Assembly (NCBI RefSeq): GCF_005502885.1
Contig: NZ_SCMR01000003.1
Coordinates: forward strand, 62,001-126,000
Direction of reading: 5' to 3'
Length of the DNA stretch: 64,000 nt
Source of the DNA: Microbacterium sp. 2FI
GTDB taxonomy: Bacteria > Actinomycetota > Actinomycetes > Actinomycetales > Microbacteriaceae
Position 1 is the first letter of the stretch, and every line of letters starts with the position of its first letter. The position numbers and the translations under genes are program-made. The notes under the pieces are model-generated. The model made no database searches and was not told the origin of the DNA. It worked only from the letters and a program-made list of their open reading frames with translations. Positions 18,144 to 26,724 of the stretch are shown one piece after another.

Positions 18144-18333
18144 GAGGCAGCGGATCGAGAAGGTCCCCGGCTCCCGACGTGCAAAGCTCACGCCGGCGCC
18201 GGGCACGACCGCCGAACCGCGCCCGGCGGACGACGAGAAGACGGATGCCGCGGACGGAGAGGCGGCAGCATCCGGAACGGTCGCCGGCCCCAACGACGAA
18301 CGCATGCGGCGGGACGTGCCGCCGCACTGGTGA
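18130..18333 (+). CDS. Small conserved-type protein, unknown function
   Basis: 67 residues starting at ATG 18130 inside the last codons of the helicase-like gene (+1 frame, 14-base overlap). It is Lys/Arg-rich at the N-terminus, has an Ala/Pro/Asp-rich disordered middle, and ends in PNDERMRRDVPPHW. The compact, charged C-terminal signature and the coupled start suggest a real gene. I cannot assign a role. Confidence 0.6.
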   Translation: MSSSKRQRIEKVPGSRRAKLTPAPGTTAEPRPADDEKTDAADGEAAASGTVAGPNDERMRRDVPPHW

Positions 18334-18340
18334 GCCGGCG

Positions 18341-18769
18341 TCAGACCTTCGCGGCGGGGGTGTCGTTCTGACGCTCGAGAAGGTCGCGGATCTGGATGAG
18401 CAGCTCCTGCTCGGTGGGAAGCTCGGAGGCTTCTTCTTCGGCGACGCCGGCCTTCGCGGCCGCGCGCTCCTTGACCTTGTTCATCGGGTAGACGAAGACG
18501 AAGTAGACCACGACCGCGACGGCGAGGAAGTTGATGATCGCGCCGAGGATCGCGCCGAAGGCGAAGAACACCTCGTCGCCGTTGATGTTCTCGACGGTCC
18601 ACCCGACCTTGTCGAGGCTGCTCGCGTTGAAGACGAGGGCGATCAGGGGGTTGATGAGTCCGGCCACGATCGCGTTGACGATCAGGGTGAACGCGGCGCC
18701 GATGACCACCGCGACGGCCAGGTCGATGACGTTTCCGCGGAGGATGAACTCCTTGAAGCCCTTGATCAC
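18341..18769 (-). CDS. mscL: Large-conductance mechanosensitive channel MscL
   Basis: 142 residues. The N-terminal amphipathic FKEFILRGNVIDLAVAVVIGAAF, the periplasmic loop, TM2 (IINFLAVAVVVYFVFVYPMNKV) and a C-terminal coiled tail (LPTEQELLIQIRDLLERQ) match MscL in order and length. It is a homopentameric tension valve that releases solutes on hypo-osmotic shock. It converges on the small protein ahead of it and starts 33 bp downstream of the FmdB-like gene on the same strand. Confidence 0.96.
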   Translation of the reverse strand: MIKGFKEFILRGNVIDLAVAVVIGAAFTLIVNAIVAGLINPLIALVFNASSLDKVGWTVENINGDEVFFAFGAILGAIINFLAVAVVVYFVFVYPMNKVKERAAAKAGVAEEEASELPTEQELLIQIRDLLERQNDTPAAKV

Positions 18770-18802
18770 GTGATGCCCCTCACTGTCGCCGGCTCCCGCC
18801 GG

Positions 18803-19123
18803 TCATGAACCCGTCGACGCGGGCGAGGCCTTCGCCTCGGATTTCGATGATGTCGAAGATGACGACGAGTCGCCACCGGATGACGAACTCGACGAGCCCG
18901 ACGAGCCTTCGCTGGGCTTCGCGGATGCCGACCCCGACTGTGCGCTCGCGCGGGAGTCGGTGCGGTAGAAGCCCGATCCGTTGAAGGTGACGCCGATCGA
19001 GCCGTACTCCTTGCGGAGCACTCCGCTGCACTCGGGGCATTCGGTGAGCGCGGGTTCGGCGAAGGACTGGACGGCGTCGAACCGGTGGCCGCAGTTCTTG
19101 CAGGCGTAGGCGTAGGTGGGCAT
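18803..19123 (-). CDS. FmdB-family zinc ribbon protein
   Basis: 106 residues. The N-terminal FmdB zinc ribbon is MPTYAYACKNCGHRFDAVQ, followed by CPEC (two CxxC pairs), then a GVTFNGSGFYRTDSR strand. The C-terminal third is an extreme Ser/Gly/Lys low-complexity tail. The family is a putative regulatory or RNA-binding zinc protein of unknown mechanism. It lies 15 bp downstream of the 5-formyl-THF cyclo-ligase gene, a common actinobacterial pairing. Confidence 0.9.
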   Translation of the reverse strand: MPTYAYACKNCGHRFDAVQSFAEPALTECPECSGVLRKEYGSIGVTFNGSGFYRTDSRASAQSGSASAKPSEGSSGSSSSSSGGDSSSSSTSSKSEAKASPASTGS

Positions 19124-19138
19124 GTCTCTCTCGGGCGT

Positions 19139-19735
19139 TCAGCGCCGCTCGGGCGCGAGGGTGAGGGTCTGGGTGGGCGTGACGACGCCGGTGACCGACT
19201 GGTCGTGCACGTCGCTCGGCACGAGGTCGACGACCTCGGAGTCGAAGACGACGGCGTACACCGGAGGGCAGCGCTCCATCGAGCCGAGGGTCTTGTCGAA
19301 GTAGCCGCGGCCCCAGCCGAGGCGCATGCCACGGCTGTCGACGGCGGCGGCGGGGATGACGAGCAGGTCGACGTCGCCTGCGGCGATCGGACCGAGCAGT
19401 TCGCCTGTGGGTTCGGGGAGGCCGAAGAGGCCCTCGGCGATCTCGCCCTCGGGGGTCGCGATCGCCCAGTCGATGAGCCCGTCGGCGCGCGTCACCGGCA
19501 GGAGCACCCGGATGCCGCGGCGGACCGCGTCGGTCACGAAAGCACGGGTGCCGGGCTCGGTGGTGGTCGAGAGGAAGCAGGACATCGACCGGACGCCGAG
19601 TCGCTCGACGAGGGCGTCGAGCTGGGCGTGGATGCCGACGGCGGCCGCGTCGCGCGCCTGCGGGGTGAGCAGCTGGCGCCGCTCGCGAAGCTCGGCGCGC
19701 AGCGCCCGCTTGGCGTCTGCGATCGCGTCGGACAT
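19139..19735 (-). CDS. 5-formyltetrahydrofolate cyclo-ligase
   Basis: 198 residues. The MTHFS signature is present: the N-terminal AKRALRAELRERR helix, then GEIAEGLFGLPEP, and the ATP/folate site DLLVIPAAAVDSRGMRLGWGRGYFDKTLG. It converts 5-formyl-THF to 5,10-methenyl-THF with ATP. ATG 19735 is taken over a GTG 54 bases upstream because family similarity begins there. It is divergent from galU with about 100 bp between. Confidence 0.93.
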   Translation of the reverse strand: MSDAIADAKRALRAELRERRQLLTPQARDAAAVGIHAQLDALVERLGVRSMSCFLSTTTEPGTRAFVTDAVRRGIRVLLPVTRADGLIDWAIATPEGEIAEGLFGLPEPTGELLGPIAAGDVDLLVIPAAAVDSRGMRLGWGRGYFDKTLGSMERCPPVYAVVFDSEVVDLVPSDVHDQSVTGVVTPTQTLTLAPERR

Positions 19736-19823
19736 GCCGTCGAGTCTACGGCGCGGGGGCGCGGCCAGACTCCCGCTCTCCATGTGCACCGCACGGAACC
19801 GCGGCGAATGTCGACGCTGTACG

Positions 19824-19829
19824 TAGAAT
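19824..19829 (+). promoter_or_regulatory. -10 box of leaderless galU transcript
   Basis: TAGAAT is followed by six bases and ATG 19836. Confidence 0.55.
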
Positions 19830-19835
19830 CGGGGA

Positions 19836-20723
19836 ATGCCTCATACCCCCATCAAGGCGGTCATCCCCGCGGCCGGTCTCGGCACACGCTTCCTTCCTGC
19901 CACCAAGGCGATGCCCAAGGAGATGCTCCCCGTCGTCGACAAGCCGGCGATCCAGTACGTGGTCGAAGAGGCCGCGGCGGCGGGCATCGACGACATCCTC
20001 GTCATCATCGGGCGCAACAAGAATGCGATCTCGAACCACTTCGACGCGGTTCCCGAGCTCGAGGTGAAGCTGAAGGACAAGGGCGACGAGGATCGCCTGC
20101 GCCGCGTGGTGCAGTCGAGCGACCTCGCCGACATCCACTTCGTCCGCCAGGGCGAGCCGCGCGGACTCGGTCACGCCGTGCTGCGCGCGAAGGCGCACGT
20201 GGGTGCGTCGTCGTTCGCCGTCATGCTCGGCGACGACCTCATCGACGAGCGCGATGAGCTGCTCACCACGATGATCGCCGAGCACGAGCGCACCGGTGCC
20301 GCCGTCGTCGCCCTCATGGAGGTCGACCCGGATCACATCCACATGTACGGTGCCGCTGCGGTGGAGGAGACCGACCGGGACGGGATCGTCAAGGTCACCG
20401 GCCTCGTCGAGAAGCCCAAGCCCGAAGACGCGCCGTCGAACCTCGCGATCATCGGCCGCTACGTGCTGAGCCCGTCGGTGTTCGAGATCCTCGAGCGCAC
20501 CGAGCCCGGCAAGGGCGGCGAGATCCAGCTCACCGACGCCCTGCAGGAGCTCGCCGCCGACCCCGACGGGCCTGGCGTGTACGGCGTCGTGTTCCGGGGT
20601 CGCCGATACGACACCGGCGATAGGGTGGACTACATCAAGGCCATCGTGCAGCTCGCCGCCGACCGCGAGGATCTCGGCCCCGAACTGCGTCCCTGGTTCA
20701 AGGAGTTCGCGGCGACACTCTGA
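19836..20723 (+). CDS. galU: UTP-glucose-1-phosphate uridylyltransferase
   Basis: 295 residues. The nucleotidyltransferase signature AVIPAAGLGTRFLPATKAMPKEMLP lies at 8-32, followed by QYVVEEA, QGEPRGLGHAVL, MLGDDLID, and the sugar-binding VEKP and GRRYDTGDRVDYIKA motifs. It makes UDP-glucose for glycolipid, cell-wall and exopolysaccharide synthesis. Leaderless start behind TAGAAT. The GNAT gene follows 23 bp later on the same strand. Confidence 0.97.
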   Translation: MPHTPIKAVIPAAGLGTRFLPATKAMPKEMLPVVDKPAIQYVVEEAAAAGIDDILVIIGRNKNAISNHFDAVPELEVKLKDKGDEDRLRRVVQSSDLADIHFVRQGEPRGLGHAVLRAKAHVGASSFAVMLGDDLIDERDELLTTMIAEHERTGAAVVALMEVDPDHIHMYGAAAVEETDRDGIVKVTGLVEKPKPEDAPSNLAIIGRYVLSPSVFEILERTEPGKGGEIQLTDALQELAADPDGPGVYGVVFRGRRYDTGDRVDYIKAIVQLAADREDLGPELRPWFKEFAATL

Positions 20724-20746
20724 CGCCGCTCGTGCGAGGGGGTGCG

Positions 20747-21376
20747 GTGGATCTGACGGTTCCGCGTCGGCACGGCCCCGTGTCGATCCGACTCGTGCGG
20801 CAGCGCGATGCGCGCGTGCTGCAGAACGAGCTGCTCGCCAATCGCGAGTGGCTGCAGCCGTGGGAGGCGACGAGCCCCGACGGCCCGGTGTCTTTCGACA
20901 TGAAGCTGGGCGTCCGGCGCCTGCTGCAGCAGTACCGCGACGGTGCCGGGGTTCCGTTCGTCATGGAGTACGGCGGCGAGGTCGCCGGGCAGCTGAACGT
21001 GTGGGGCATCTCGCGGGGGTCGCTCGCCTCGGCGACGATCGGGTACTGGGTGGGACGGCGCTTCGCGGGTCGCGGAATCACGCCGGTCTCCGTCGCGCTC
21101 GCCACAGACATCTGCTTCAGCGAGCTGCGCATCCACCGCATGGAGATCTGCATCCGTCCGGAGAACCAGGCGAGCCTGCGCGTGGTCGAGAAGCTCGGCT
21201 TCCGCTACGAAGGTCTGCGGCGCCGGTTCATCCACATCGACGGCGACTGGCGCGACCACTACGCCTTCGCACTCGTGCGAGAGGACGTGCCCGAAGGCGT
21301 GCTGCAGCGGTGGGTCGCCGGGCGAGTGCCGCAGGACGCCGCCACGATCCCGCCGTCGGACCGACTCCACGCATAG
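20747..21376 (+). CDS. RimJ-like GNAT N-acetyltransferase
   Basis: 209 residues with the Acetyltransf_3 architecture: the N-terminal ISIRLVRQRDA-like strand (here VSIRLVRQRDARVL), the GYWVGRRFAGRGITPVSV acetyl-CoA loop, and IHRMEICIRPENQASLRVVEKLGFRYEGLRRRFIHIDG. This family acetylates N-termini of ribosomal proteins or antibiotics; the substrate is unknown. GTG 20747 is chosen because GAGGGGG lies about five bases upstream; GTG 20732 is possible. It is probably cotranscribed with galU. Confidence 0.9.
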   Translation: MDLTVPRRHGPVSIRLVRQRDARVLQNELLANREWLQPWEATSPDGPVSFDMKLGVRRLLQQYRDGAGVPFVMEYGGEVAGQLNVWGISRGSLASATIGYWVGRRFAGRGITPVSVALATDICFSELRIHRMEICIRPENQASLRVVEKLGFRYEGLRRRFIHIDGDWRDHYAFALVREDVPEGVLQRWVAGRVPQDAATIPPSDRLHA

Positions 21377-21389
21377 GGCGACACGCAAC

Positions 21390-21411
21390 GGATGCCGCGG
21401 CCTCGGCATCC
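21390..21411. terminator. GGATGCC-type inverted pair, terminator after GNAT gene
   Basis: 8-bp perfect stem GGATGCCG (21390-21397) against CGGCATCC (21404-21411), 6-nt loop, 13 bp past the GNAT stop. It is one of four intergenic inverted pairs built from the same heptamer. Confidence 0.55.
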
Positions 21412-21420
21412 GTCATCGCC

Positions 21421-21426
21421 TAGCGT
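21421..21426 (+). promoter_or_regulatory. -10 box of leaderless transcript
   Basis: TAGCGT is followed by seven bases and ATG 21434. Confidence 0.5.
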
Positions 21427-21433
21427 GGTCCCC

Positions 21434-22318
21434 ATGGGTGGGCAGGTGCTGGGCGGGGGAGTGATCGTGCTCGTCGCTGCGCTCCTGTGGCTCGTGTATC
21501 TGCTGCCCTCGTGGCACAGCCGCCGACAGTACGACGCGGCCGAGCGCAATGCCGTGCGGCTGAATCAGGCGCTGCGCGTGCTCGCCGAGACCAGCGAAAC
21601 CCCTGATGAGGTGCGGCTCGAGCTGAACGCCCGCACCGCACTCGCGCAGCAGCGACTCGCGCGGCGCGCGCTCGCGCATCGCGAATCGGCGGCTCTCGAA
21701 CAGGCGAAGGTCGACCTCGAAGAGGCACGGCATGCCCGAATCGCCGCGCGCGAAGCGCCGGCCGCGCGCCGTGCGAGAGCGCGAAGGACGCTGCGGCTGA
21801 TCGCGACGACGATCGTGCTCGCCGGCATCGGCGTCGCGACGTGGGGAGCGTTCGAGGTCGTGACGAGCGGAGCCCAGCTGCTCCTGTGGACGGGGGTGGG
21901 CGCGAGCGTCACCGCCGCTCTCGTGCTGCGGCGCATGTCGCGTGTCGGGGCGCGCACGTTCGTCGCCGCGACGGATGCCGAAACCCGTGTCGCGGTCGCA
22001 TCGTCGCTGCAGGATCTGACGCTCGAGTCGGAGCGACGCGAGTGGGCGCCGCGAGAGCTGCCGCGGCCACTCACGGCATCGGCCGGTTCGCGCGCCGCGG
22101 CGGTGCTCGATGCCGAGGCCGCACGCGAGGCGCTGCGCACCGCCGCACTCGAGGAATCCATCCGTCAGCGTGCCGAAGCGCAGGCTCCGCCCTCGATCGG
22201 CACGGCGCGCGCTGCGCGCTCCGGCGCCCTGGATGTCTCCCGCATGGGCTACGTCGACGATGCCGAGATCGAGGCGCACGTGCGCGACCTGCTGGCGCGG
22301 CGGGCGTCCGGGCAGTAG
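21434..22318 (+). CDS. Membrane-anchored coiled-coil protein, unknown function
   Basis: 294 residues. There is an N-terminal membrane helix (GGGVIVLVAALLWLVYLLPSW), a long Ala/Arg/Glu-rich helical region (about 30-120) likely to form a coiled coil, two further hydrophobic helices (about 123-170), and a soluble C-terminal tail ending GYVDDAEIEAHVRDLLARR. No enzymatic motif is seen. Leaderless start behind TAGCGT, directly after the upstream terminator hairpin. It precedes tRNA-Ala. Confidence 0.78.
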   Translation: MGGQVLGGGVIVLVAALLWLVYLLPSWHSRRQYDAAERNAVRLNQALRVLAETSETPDEVRLELNARTALAQQRLARRALAHRESAALEQAKVDLEEARHARIAAREAPAARRARARRTLRLIATTIVLAGIGVATWGAFEVVTSGAQLLLWTGVGASVTAALVLRRMSRVGARTFVAATDAETRVAVASSLQDLTLESERREWAPRELPRPLTASAGSRAAAVLDAEAAREALRTAALEESIRQRAEAQAPPSIGTARAARSGALDVSRMGYVDDAEIEAHVRDLLARRASGQ

Positions 22319-22403
22319 TCCTGCAGGGCGCTCGCGAGGGTCGTGCGGGGGTCGTGCGGATTCGGAGCGGGTGTTCCTGCGTGATAGTGTTTACGAGGTT
22401 TAC

Positions 22404-22476
22404 GGGCCTGTGGCGCAGTTGGTAGCGCGCCTCGTTCGCATCGAGGAGGTCAGGGGTTCAAATCCCCTCAGGTCCA
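22404..22476 (+). tRNA. tRNA-Ala (anticodon CGC)
   Basis: 73 nt folding into a full cloverleaf: acceptor GGGCCTG/CAGGTCC with the alanine identity pair G3-U70, D stem GCGC/GCGC, anticodon stem CCTCG/CGAGG with loop TTCGCAT (anticodon CGC, codon GCG), 5-nt variable loop, T arm AGGGG-TTCAAAT-CCCCT, discriminator A. CCA is not fully encoded (ACCGA). Confidence 0.96.
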
Positions 22477-22487
22477 CCGAAAACCGG

Positions 22488-22517
22488 AAAGCCCCCGAGG
22501 AATCGGGGGCTTTCTTC
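22488..22517. terminator. Bidirectional rho-independent terminator
   Basis: Stem GCCCCCGA (22491-22498)/TCGGGGGC (22503-22510) with loop GGAA, flanked by AAA on one side and TTTCTT on the other. It serves both the tRNA and the minus-strand heme operon ending at 22535. Confidence 0.85.
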
Positions 22518-22534
22518 CTGCCTGCGCGGGTGGG

Positions 22535-23461
22535 TCAGCGCGGCGGCGGGGCGGGGTAGCGGTCGTCGGTGCACCAGCCGATCTCCCACCCGAGGCTGTC
22601 GTCGAAGTAGTCGGCGTACGAGATCGGACGACCGTAGGTCTGCTCGACGCGGGCCAGCAGGCCCGCGTACCAGGCGACGTAGGCCGGGTCGTCGGCGAGC
22701 GGCTCGAGCGTGGGCATTGCGGCGAGCATCGCGTCGGCGAGCTCGGCGCGCGGAGTCAGCGCATCGACGTGTCGCCCCAGGAACTCGTTCACCGCACCGG
22801 TCGTGTACGCCACCTGCGCTCGAGGGTCGGCGAGGTCGCCGGCCTGGGTTCGCCAGTACATGCCCGAGGCCGACATTCCTGGGTGGATTCGCACGCGGTG
22901 GTATCCGCGCTCGTGCAGCACGCGCACCGCCTGCAGGATGCGCACGGCGGGGGCGGTGGCGAGGGCTGCGGTGATCCGGCGGTGGGTGGCGTCGTCGAAC
23001 GCGACGAGCCGCACCTCGTCGATCGTGGCCGTGGCGGTTGCCGCGGCCGCGATCGCCTCGACCGCGATGAGGATCGCCTCGTCGCGCGGCCAGCCGTAGA
23101 CGCCGGCGCTGACGAGCGGGAACGCGATGCTGCGGGCGCCGAGCTCACCCGCGACCTCGATCGAGCGCCGGTAGCAGGAGGCGAGCAGGGCGGGGTCGCG
23201 CTCGCCGGCGGTGTGATTGGGGCCGACGGTGTGGACGACCCAGCGCGCGGGGAGGCGTCCGGCGGTCGTCCAGCCGGCATCTCCCGTGGCAAGGCCCCGC
23301 GGGAACCGTGCGATGCAGTCCTCAAGGATCGCCTGGCCGCCGGCACGGTGGATCGCGCCGTCGACTCCGCCGCCGCCGCGCATCGCGCGGTTCGCGGCGT
23401 TGACGATGACGTCGACGACCTCGGCGGTGATGTCGCCGCGCACGGCCGTCAGGCGCGTCAT
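22535..23461 (-). CDS. Macrodomain protein with a C-terminal extension
   Basis: 308 residues. Residues 1-170 are a macrodomain of the YmdB/MacroD kind: DVIVNAANRAMRGGGGVDGAIHRAGG for ADP-ribose binding, then VHTVGPNHTAGE and IAFPLVSAGVYGWP. It probably hydrolyses O-acetyl-ADP-ribose or mono-ADP-ribosyl groups. Residues about 175-308 form a second domain I do not recognise, with HERGYHRVRIHPGMSASGMYWRT. ATG lies one base after the hemL stop, so it is the last gene of the heme operon and likely cotranslated. Confidence 0.88.
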   Translation of the reverse strand: MTRLTAVRGDITAEVVDVIVNAANRAMRGGGGVDGAIHRAGGQAILEDCIARFPRGLATGDAGWTTAGRLPARWVVHTVGPNHTAGERDPALLASCYRRSIEVAGELGARSIAFPLVSAGVYGWPRDEAILIAVEAIAAAATATATIDEVRLVAFDDATHRRITAALATAPAVRILQAVRVLHERGYHRVRIHPGMSASGMYWRTQAGDLADPRAQVAYTTGAVNEFLGRHVDALTPRAELADAMLAAMPTLEPLADDPAYVAWYAGLLARVEQTYGRPISYADYFDDSLGWEIGWCTDDRYPAPPPR

Positions 23462-23462
23462 G

Positions 23463-24821
23463 TCAGCTCGCGGTGGGTGCTGTCGCCTCGGCGGCCGCAC
23501 GTGCGGCCGCGGGCAGCGCGTCGATGATCTGCCGGACGGCCTCGTCGTCGTGCGCGGCCGAGACGAACCACGCCTCGAACACCGACGGCGGCAGCGAGAC
23601 ACCCTGCTCGAGCATCGCGCGGAAGAACGGCGGGTAGCGGAACGCCTCCTGCGCCTTCACGGTGTCGTAGTCGTGCGGTGCAGTCTCGGCGAACTGGATC
23701 GAGAAGAGATTCCCCGAGCGCTGCACGACGTGCGTGACGCCTTCGGCGGAGAGTGCGGATGCCGCGGCGTCGGCGATCTGTGCGGCCGCGTTGTCGATGC
23801 GGGCGTAGGCGGCGGCGTCGAGGTGGTCGAGCGTCGCGCGTCCGGCCGCGACCGCGAGCGGATTGCCGCTGAGCGTTCCCGCCTGGTAGACGGGGCCGAG
23901 GGGCGCGAGCAGCTCCATGAGCGACGCCGACCCGCCGAGGGCCGCGAGCGGCAGCCCGCCGCCGACGACCTTGCCGAAGGTGATCAGGTCAGGCGAGAAC
24001 GGGACCGGGTCGATGCCGTACCAGCCGGCCGGGCCGACGCGGAAGCCCGTGAGCACCTCGTCGAGGATCAGCAGGGCGCCGTGGGCGTGGGCGATCGCGG
24101 CGATCGCGGCGTTGAAGCCGTGCGCGGGCGGCACGATGCCCATGTTCGCCGGCGCTGCCTCGACGATGATCGCGGCGATGTCGTCGCCGCGCGCGGCGAA
24201 CACCTCGCGCACCGCGTCGAGGTCGTTGTACGCGATCACGAGGGTCTGCGCGGCGATGGGTGCGGGGACCCCGGCCGACCCCGGCATCGCGAGTGTCGCG
24301 ACACCCGAACCCGCCTCGGCGAGGAGACCGTCAGAGTGCCCGTGGTAGTGGCCCGCGAACTTCACGATCAGGTCGCGTCCGGTCGCGCCGCGCGCGAGGC
24401 GGATCGCGGTCATCGTCGCCTCGGTGCCGGTCGAGACGAGGCGCACGCGCTCGATCGGACGCGTTTCGTCTCGCTTCGCTCGCTCAACGACCGGCGGGCG
24501 GACGACGCGCTGCTCGATGAGCTCGGCGAGCGAGGTCTCGCCCGGGGTCGATGCGCCGAAGCCGAGGCCGTGGGCCGCGGCATCCTGGACTGCCTTGACG
24601 ACCGCGGGATGCGCGTGACCGAGGATCGCCGGACCCCACGACCCGACGAGGTCGACGTACTCGCGACCCTCGACGTCGGTGACGCGCGGGCCCGAGGCGG
24701 ACACGAAGAAGCGGGGGGTGGTGCCGACCGAGCCGAACGCGCGCACGGGAGAGTTGACTCCGCCCGGCATGGCGGCGCGGGCGCGCTCGAACTCCTGGAC
24801 GTTGGTCGTCTGCGTGCTCAT
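23463..24821 (-). CDS. hemL: Glutamate-1-semialdehyde 2,1-aminomutase
   Basis: 452 residues. A PLP-dependent class-III aminotransferase fold with [27 protein letters not shown] and the PLP-lysine motif [13 protein letters not shown]. It converts glutamate-1-semialdehyde to 5-aminolevulinate, the step after HemA. Residues 111-121 ([11 protein letters not shown]) are an insertion encoded by the 31-bp palindromic repeat at 24462-24492, between the conserved AELIEQRV and [10 protein letters not shown] segments. ATG overlaps the hemB stop (ATGA). Confidence 0.95.
   Translation of the reverse strand: MSTQTTNVQEFERARAAMPGGVNSPVRAFGSVGTTPRFFVSASGPRVTDVEGREYVDLVGSWGPAILGHAHPAVVKAVQDAAAHGLGFGASTPGETSLAELIEQRVVRPPVVERAKRDETRPIERVRLVSTGTEATMTAIRLARGATGRDLIVKFAGHYHGHSDGLLAEAGSGVATLAMPGSAGVPAPIAAQTLVIAYNDLDAVREVFAARGDDIAAIIVEAAPANMGIVPPAHGFNAAIAAIAHAHGALLILDEVLTGFRVGPAGWYGIDPVPFSPDLITFGKVVGGGLPLAALGGSASLMELLAPLGPVYQAGTLSGNPLAVAAGRATLDHLDAAAYARIDNAAAQIADAAASALSAEGVTHVVQRSGNLFSIQFAETAPHDYDTVKAQEAFRYPPFFRAMLEQGVSLPPSVFEAWFVSAAHDDEAVRQIIDALPAAARAAAEATAPTAS
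24462..24492. repeat. Intragenic palindrome-family element in hemL
   Basis: A 31-bp sequence with core TCTCGCTTCGCTCGCTCAAC, identical base for base to 45359-45389 in hutI. It lies in frame inside hemL and adds 11 residues. Confidence 0.8.
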
Positions 24822-25801
24822 CGGATCCATCCCGCCAGTTCCACGGCCCAATAGGTGAGGACGGCATCGGCGCCGGCGCGACGGATGCCGAGCACCGACT
24901 CTTCGACGGCGCGGCGGCGGTCGATCCAGCCGTGGGCGGCTGCGGCCTCGATCATCGCGTACTCGCCCGACACCTGGTACGCCCACACGGGCACCGGGCT
25001 GGATGCCGCCGCATCGGCCAGCACATCGAGGTAGCTCATCGCGGGCTTGACCATCACGACGTCGGCGCCCTCGGCGACATCGAGGTCGATTTCGCGGAGG
25101 CCCTCGCGGCGGTTCGCCGGATCGAGCTGATACGTGCGGCGGTCGCCCTCGAGCGAGGACTGCACGGCCTCACGGAAGGGGCCGTAGAAGGCCGAGGCGT
25201 ACTTGGCGGCGTACCCGAGGATGGGCGTGTTCGTGAAGCCGGCGCCGTCGAGCGCCGAGCGCACTTCGGCGACCTGGCCGTCCATCATGCCGCTGAGGCC
25301 GAGCAGCTGCGAGCCCGCCTCTGCCTGCGCGATCGCCATGTCGCGGTAGCGAAGGTTCGTGGCGTCGTTGTCGACGTACCCCCGGGCATCGAGCACGCCG
25401 CAGTGGCCGTGGTCGGTGAACTCGTCGAGGCACAGATCGGTCTGCACGACGAGGGCATCGCCTGCCTCTGCGACTGCGATGCGCGTCGCGACGTTCAGGA
25501 TGCCGTCGGGATCGGTCGCGCCGGACCCGATGGCATCCTTGTGCTCCGGGACGCCGAAGAGCATCACGCCGCCGATGCCGGCCTCGGCCGCCCCGGCGAT
25601 CGCACGGCGGAGCGAATCGGTGCTGTGCTGCACGACGCCCGGCATCGACGAGATCGGCACGGGCTCGGCAGCGCCCTCGCGCACGAACATCGGCAGCACG
25701 AGGTCGGCGGGGTGCAGGCGGGTCTCGGAGACGAGACGGCGCATCGCGGGCGTGGCGCGCAGGCGCCGGGGACGGTACGGACGGTCGGGGTGATCGATCA
25801 T
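24818..25801 (-). CDS. hemB: Delta-aminolevulinic acid dehydratase (porphobilinogen synthase)
   Basis: 327 residues. It condenses two 5-aminolevulinate molecules to porphobilinogen. Visible are the cysteine-containing metal loop [15 protein letters not shown], substrate lysines in [15 protein letters not shown] and [12 protein letters not shown], and the C-terminal [11 protein letters not shown] overlaps the hemC stop and its own stop overlaps hemL, so the genes are translationally chained. Confidence 0.96.
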   Translation of the reverse strand: MIDHPDRPYRPRRLRATPAMRRLVSETRLHPADLVLPMFVREGAAEPVPISSMPGVVQHSTDSLRRAIAGAAEAGIGGVMLFGVPEHKDAIGSGATDPDGILNVATRIAVAEAGDALVVQTDLCLDEFTDHGHCGVLDARGYVDNDATNLRYRDMAIAQAEAGSQLLGLSGMMDGQVAEVRSALDGAGFTNTPILGYAAKYASAFYGPFREAVQSSLEGDRRTYQLDPANRREGLREIDLDVAEGADVVMVKPAMSYLDVLADAAASSPVPVWAYQVSGEYAMIEAAAAHGWIDRRRAVEESVLGIRRAGADAVLTYWAVELAGWIR

Positions 25802-26724
25802 GGGCGGGCTCCGGTGAGTCCGGCGGCGCCCGCATCGAGCAGTTCGCGCGCGGCACCTTCGGCGACGTCGCGTGCGACATCGCCGTCGTCGGGCCAGACC
25901 GCGGCGTGCGAAGAGGTGAGGACGGTCGCGCCGTCGAGGCTGTAGACGCTCGCCGACAGCAGCAGCAGGCCCGCGTCGACGACGGCGCGCGCGCCGACCG
26001 GTGCCGAGCAGCCGGCCTCGAGGAGCGCGAGCACGTGGCGCTCGGCCTCGACAGCGGCACGGGTCTCGACGTGATCGAGGGCGCGCACAAGGCGCTCGTC
26101 GCCGCGGCGCACCTCGATCGCAAGCGCTCCCTGCCCGGGGGCGGTGGGCCAGCGGTCGGCGTCGAGGTACTCCGTGACGGCCTCGGTGCGACCCAGGCGC
26201 TTGAGGCCGGCGGCGGCGAGGACGACGGCATCCAGATCTCCCGGCGCGACGCGACCGAGCCGGGTGTCGACGTTGCCGCGGATGTCGACGACCACGAGGT
26301 CGGGGCGGCGCGCCCGCAGCTGCGCCATGCGGCGGGGCGAGCCGGTGCCGACGCGAGCGCCGTCGGGGAGAGTCTCGAGCGTGAGGCCGTCGCGCGCGCA
26401 CAGGGCGTCGCGGGGGTCTTCGCGTGCCGGGATCGCGGCCACGACGAGCTGGTCGTGCGGCGCGGTCGGCAGGTCCTTCAGCGAGTGCACGATGACGTCG
26501 CAGCGGCCCTCGAGCAGGGCGTCGCGGAGGGCTCCGGTGAACAGACCCGCGCCGCCCGCGCGTGAGAGCGGCTCGTTCGAGCGGTCGCCGTCCGTCGTGA
26601 TCGTGATGAGCTCGGTCTTCGTGCCGGTGGCGTCTGCGAGGTCGTCGGCGACCATCCCGGTCTGGGCGAGCGCGAGCGCGCTGCCGCGGGTGCCGATGCG
26701 CAGCGTGCCGCCGGACGTCGTCAC
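25798..26724 (-). CDS. hemC: Hydroxymethylbilane synthase (porphobilinogen deaminase)
   Basis: 308 residues. [13 protein letters not shown] at the N-terminus, [23 protein letters not shown], and the dipyrromethane cofactor cysteine in [11 protein letters not shown]. It polymerises four porphobilinogens into hydroxymethylbilane. The GTG start overlaps the hemQ stop (GTGA). A hemD (uroporphyrinogen III synthase) gene would normally be next in the pathway and is not in this window. Confidence 0.96.
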   Translation of the reverse strand: MTTSGGTLRIGTRGSALALAQTGMVADDLADATGTKTELITITTDGDRSNEPLSRAGGAGLFTGALRDALLEGRCDVIVHSLKDLPTAPHDQLVVAAIPAREDPRDALCARDGLTLETLPDGARVGTGSPRRMAQLRARRPDLVVVDIRGNVDTRLGRVAPGDLDAVVLAAAGLKRLGRTEAVTEYLDADRWPTAPGQGALAIEVRRGDERLVRALDHVETRAAVEAERHVLALLEAGCSAPVGARAVVDAGLLLLSASVYSLDGATVLTSSHAAVWPDDGDVARDVAEGAARELLDAGAAGLTGARP

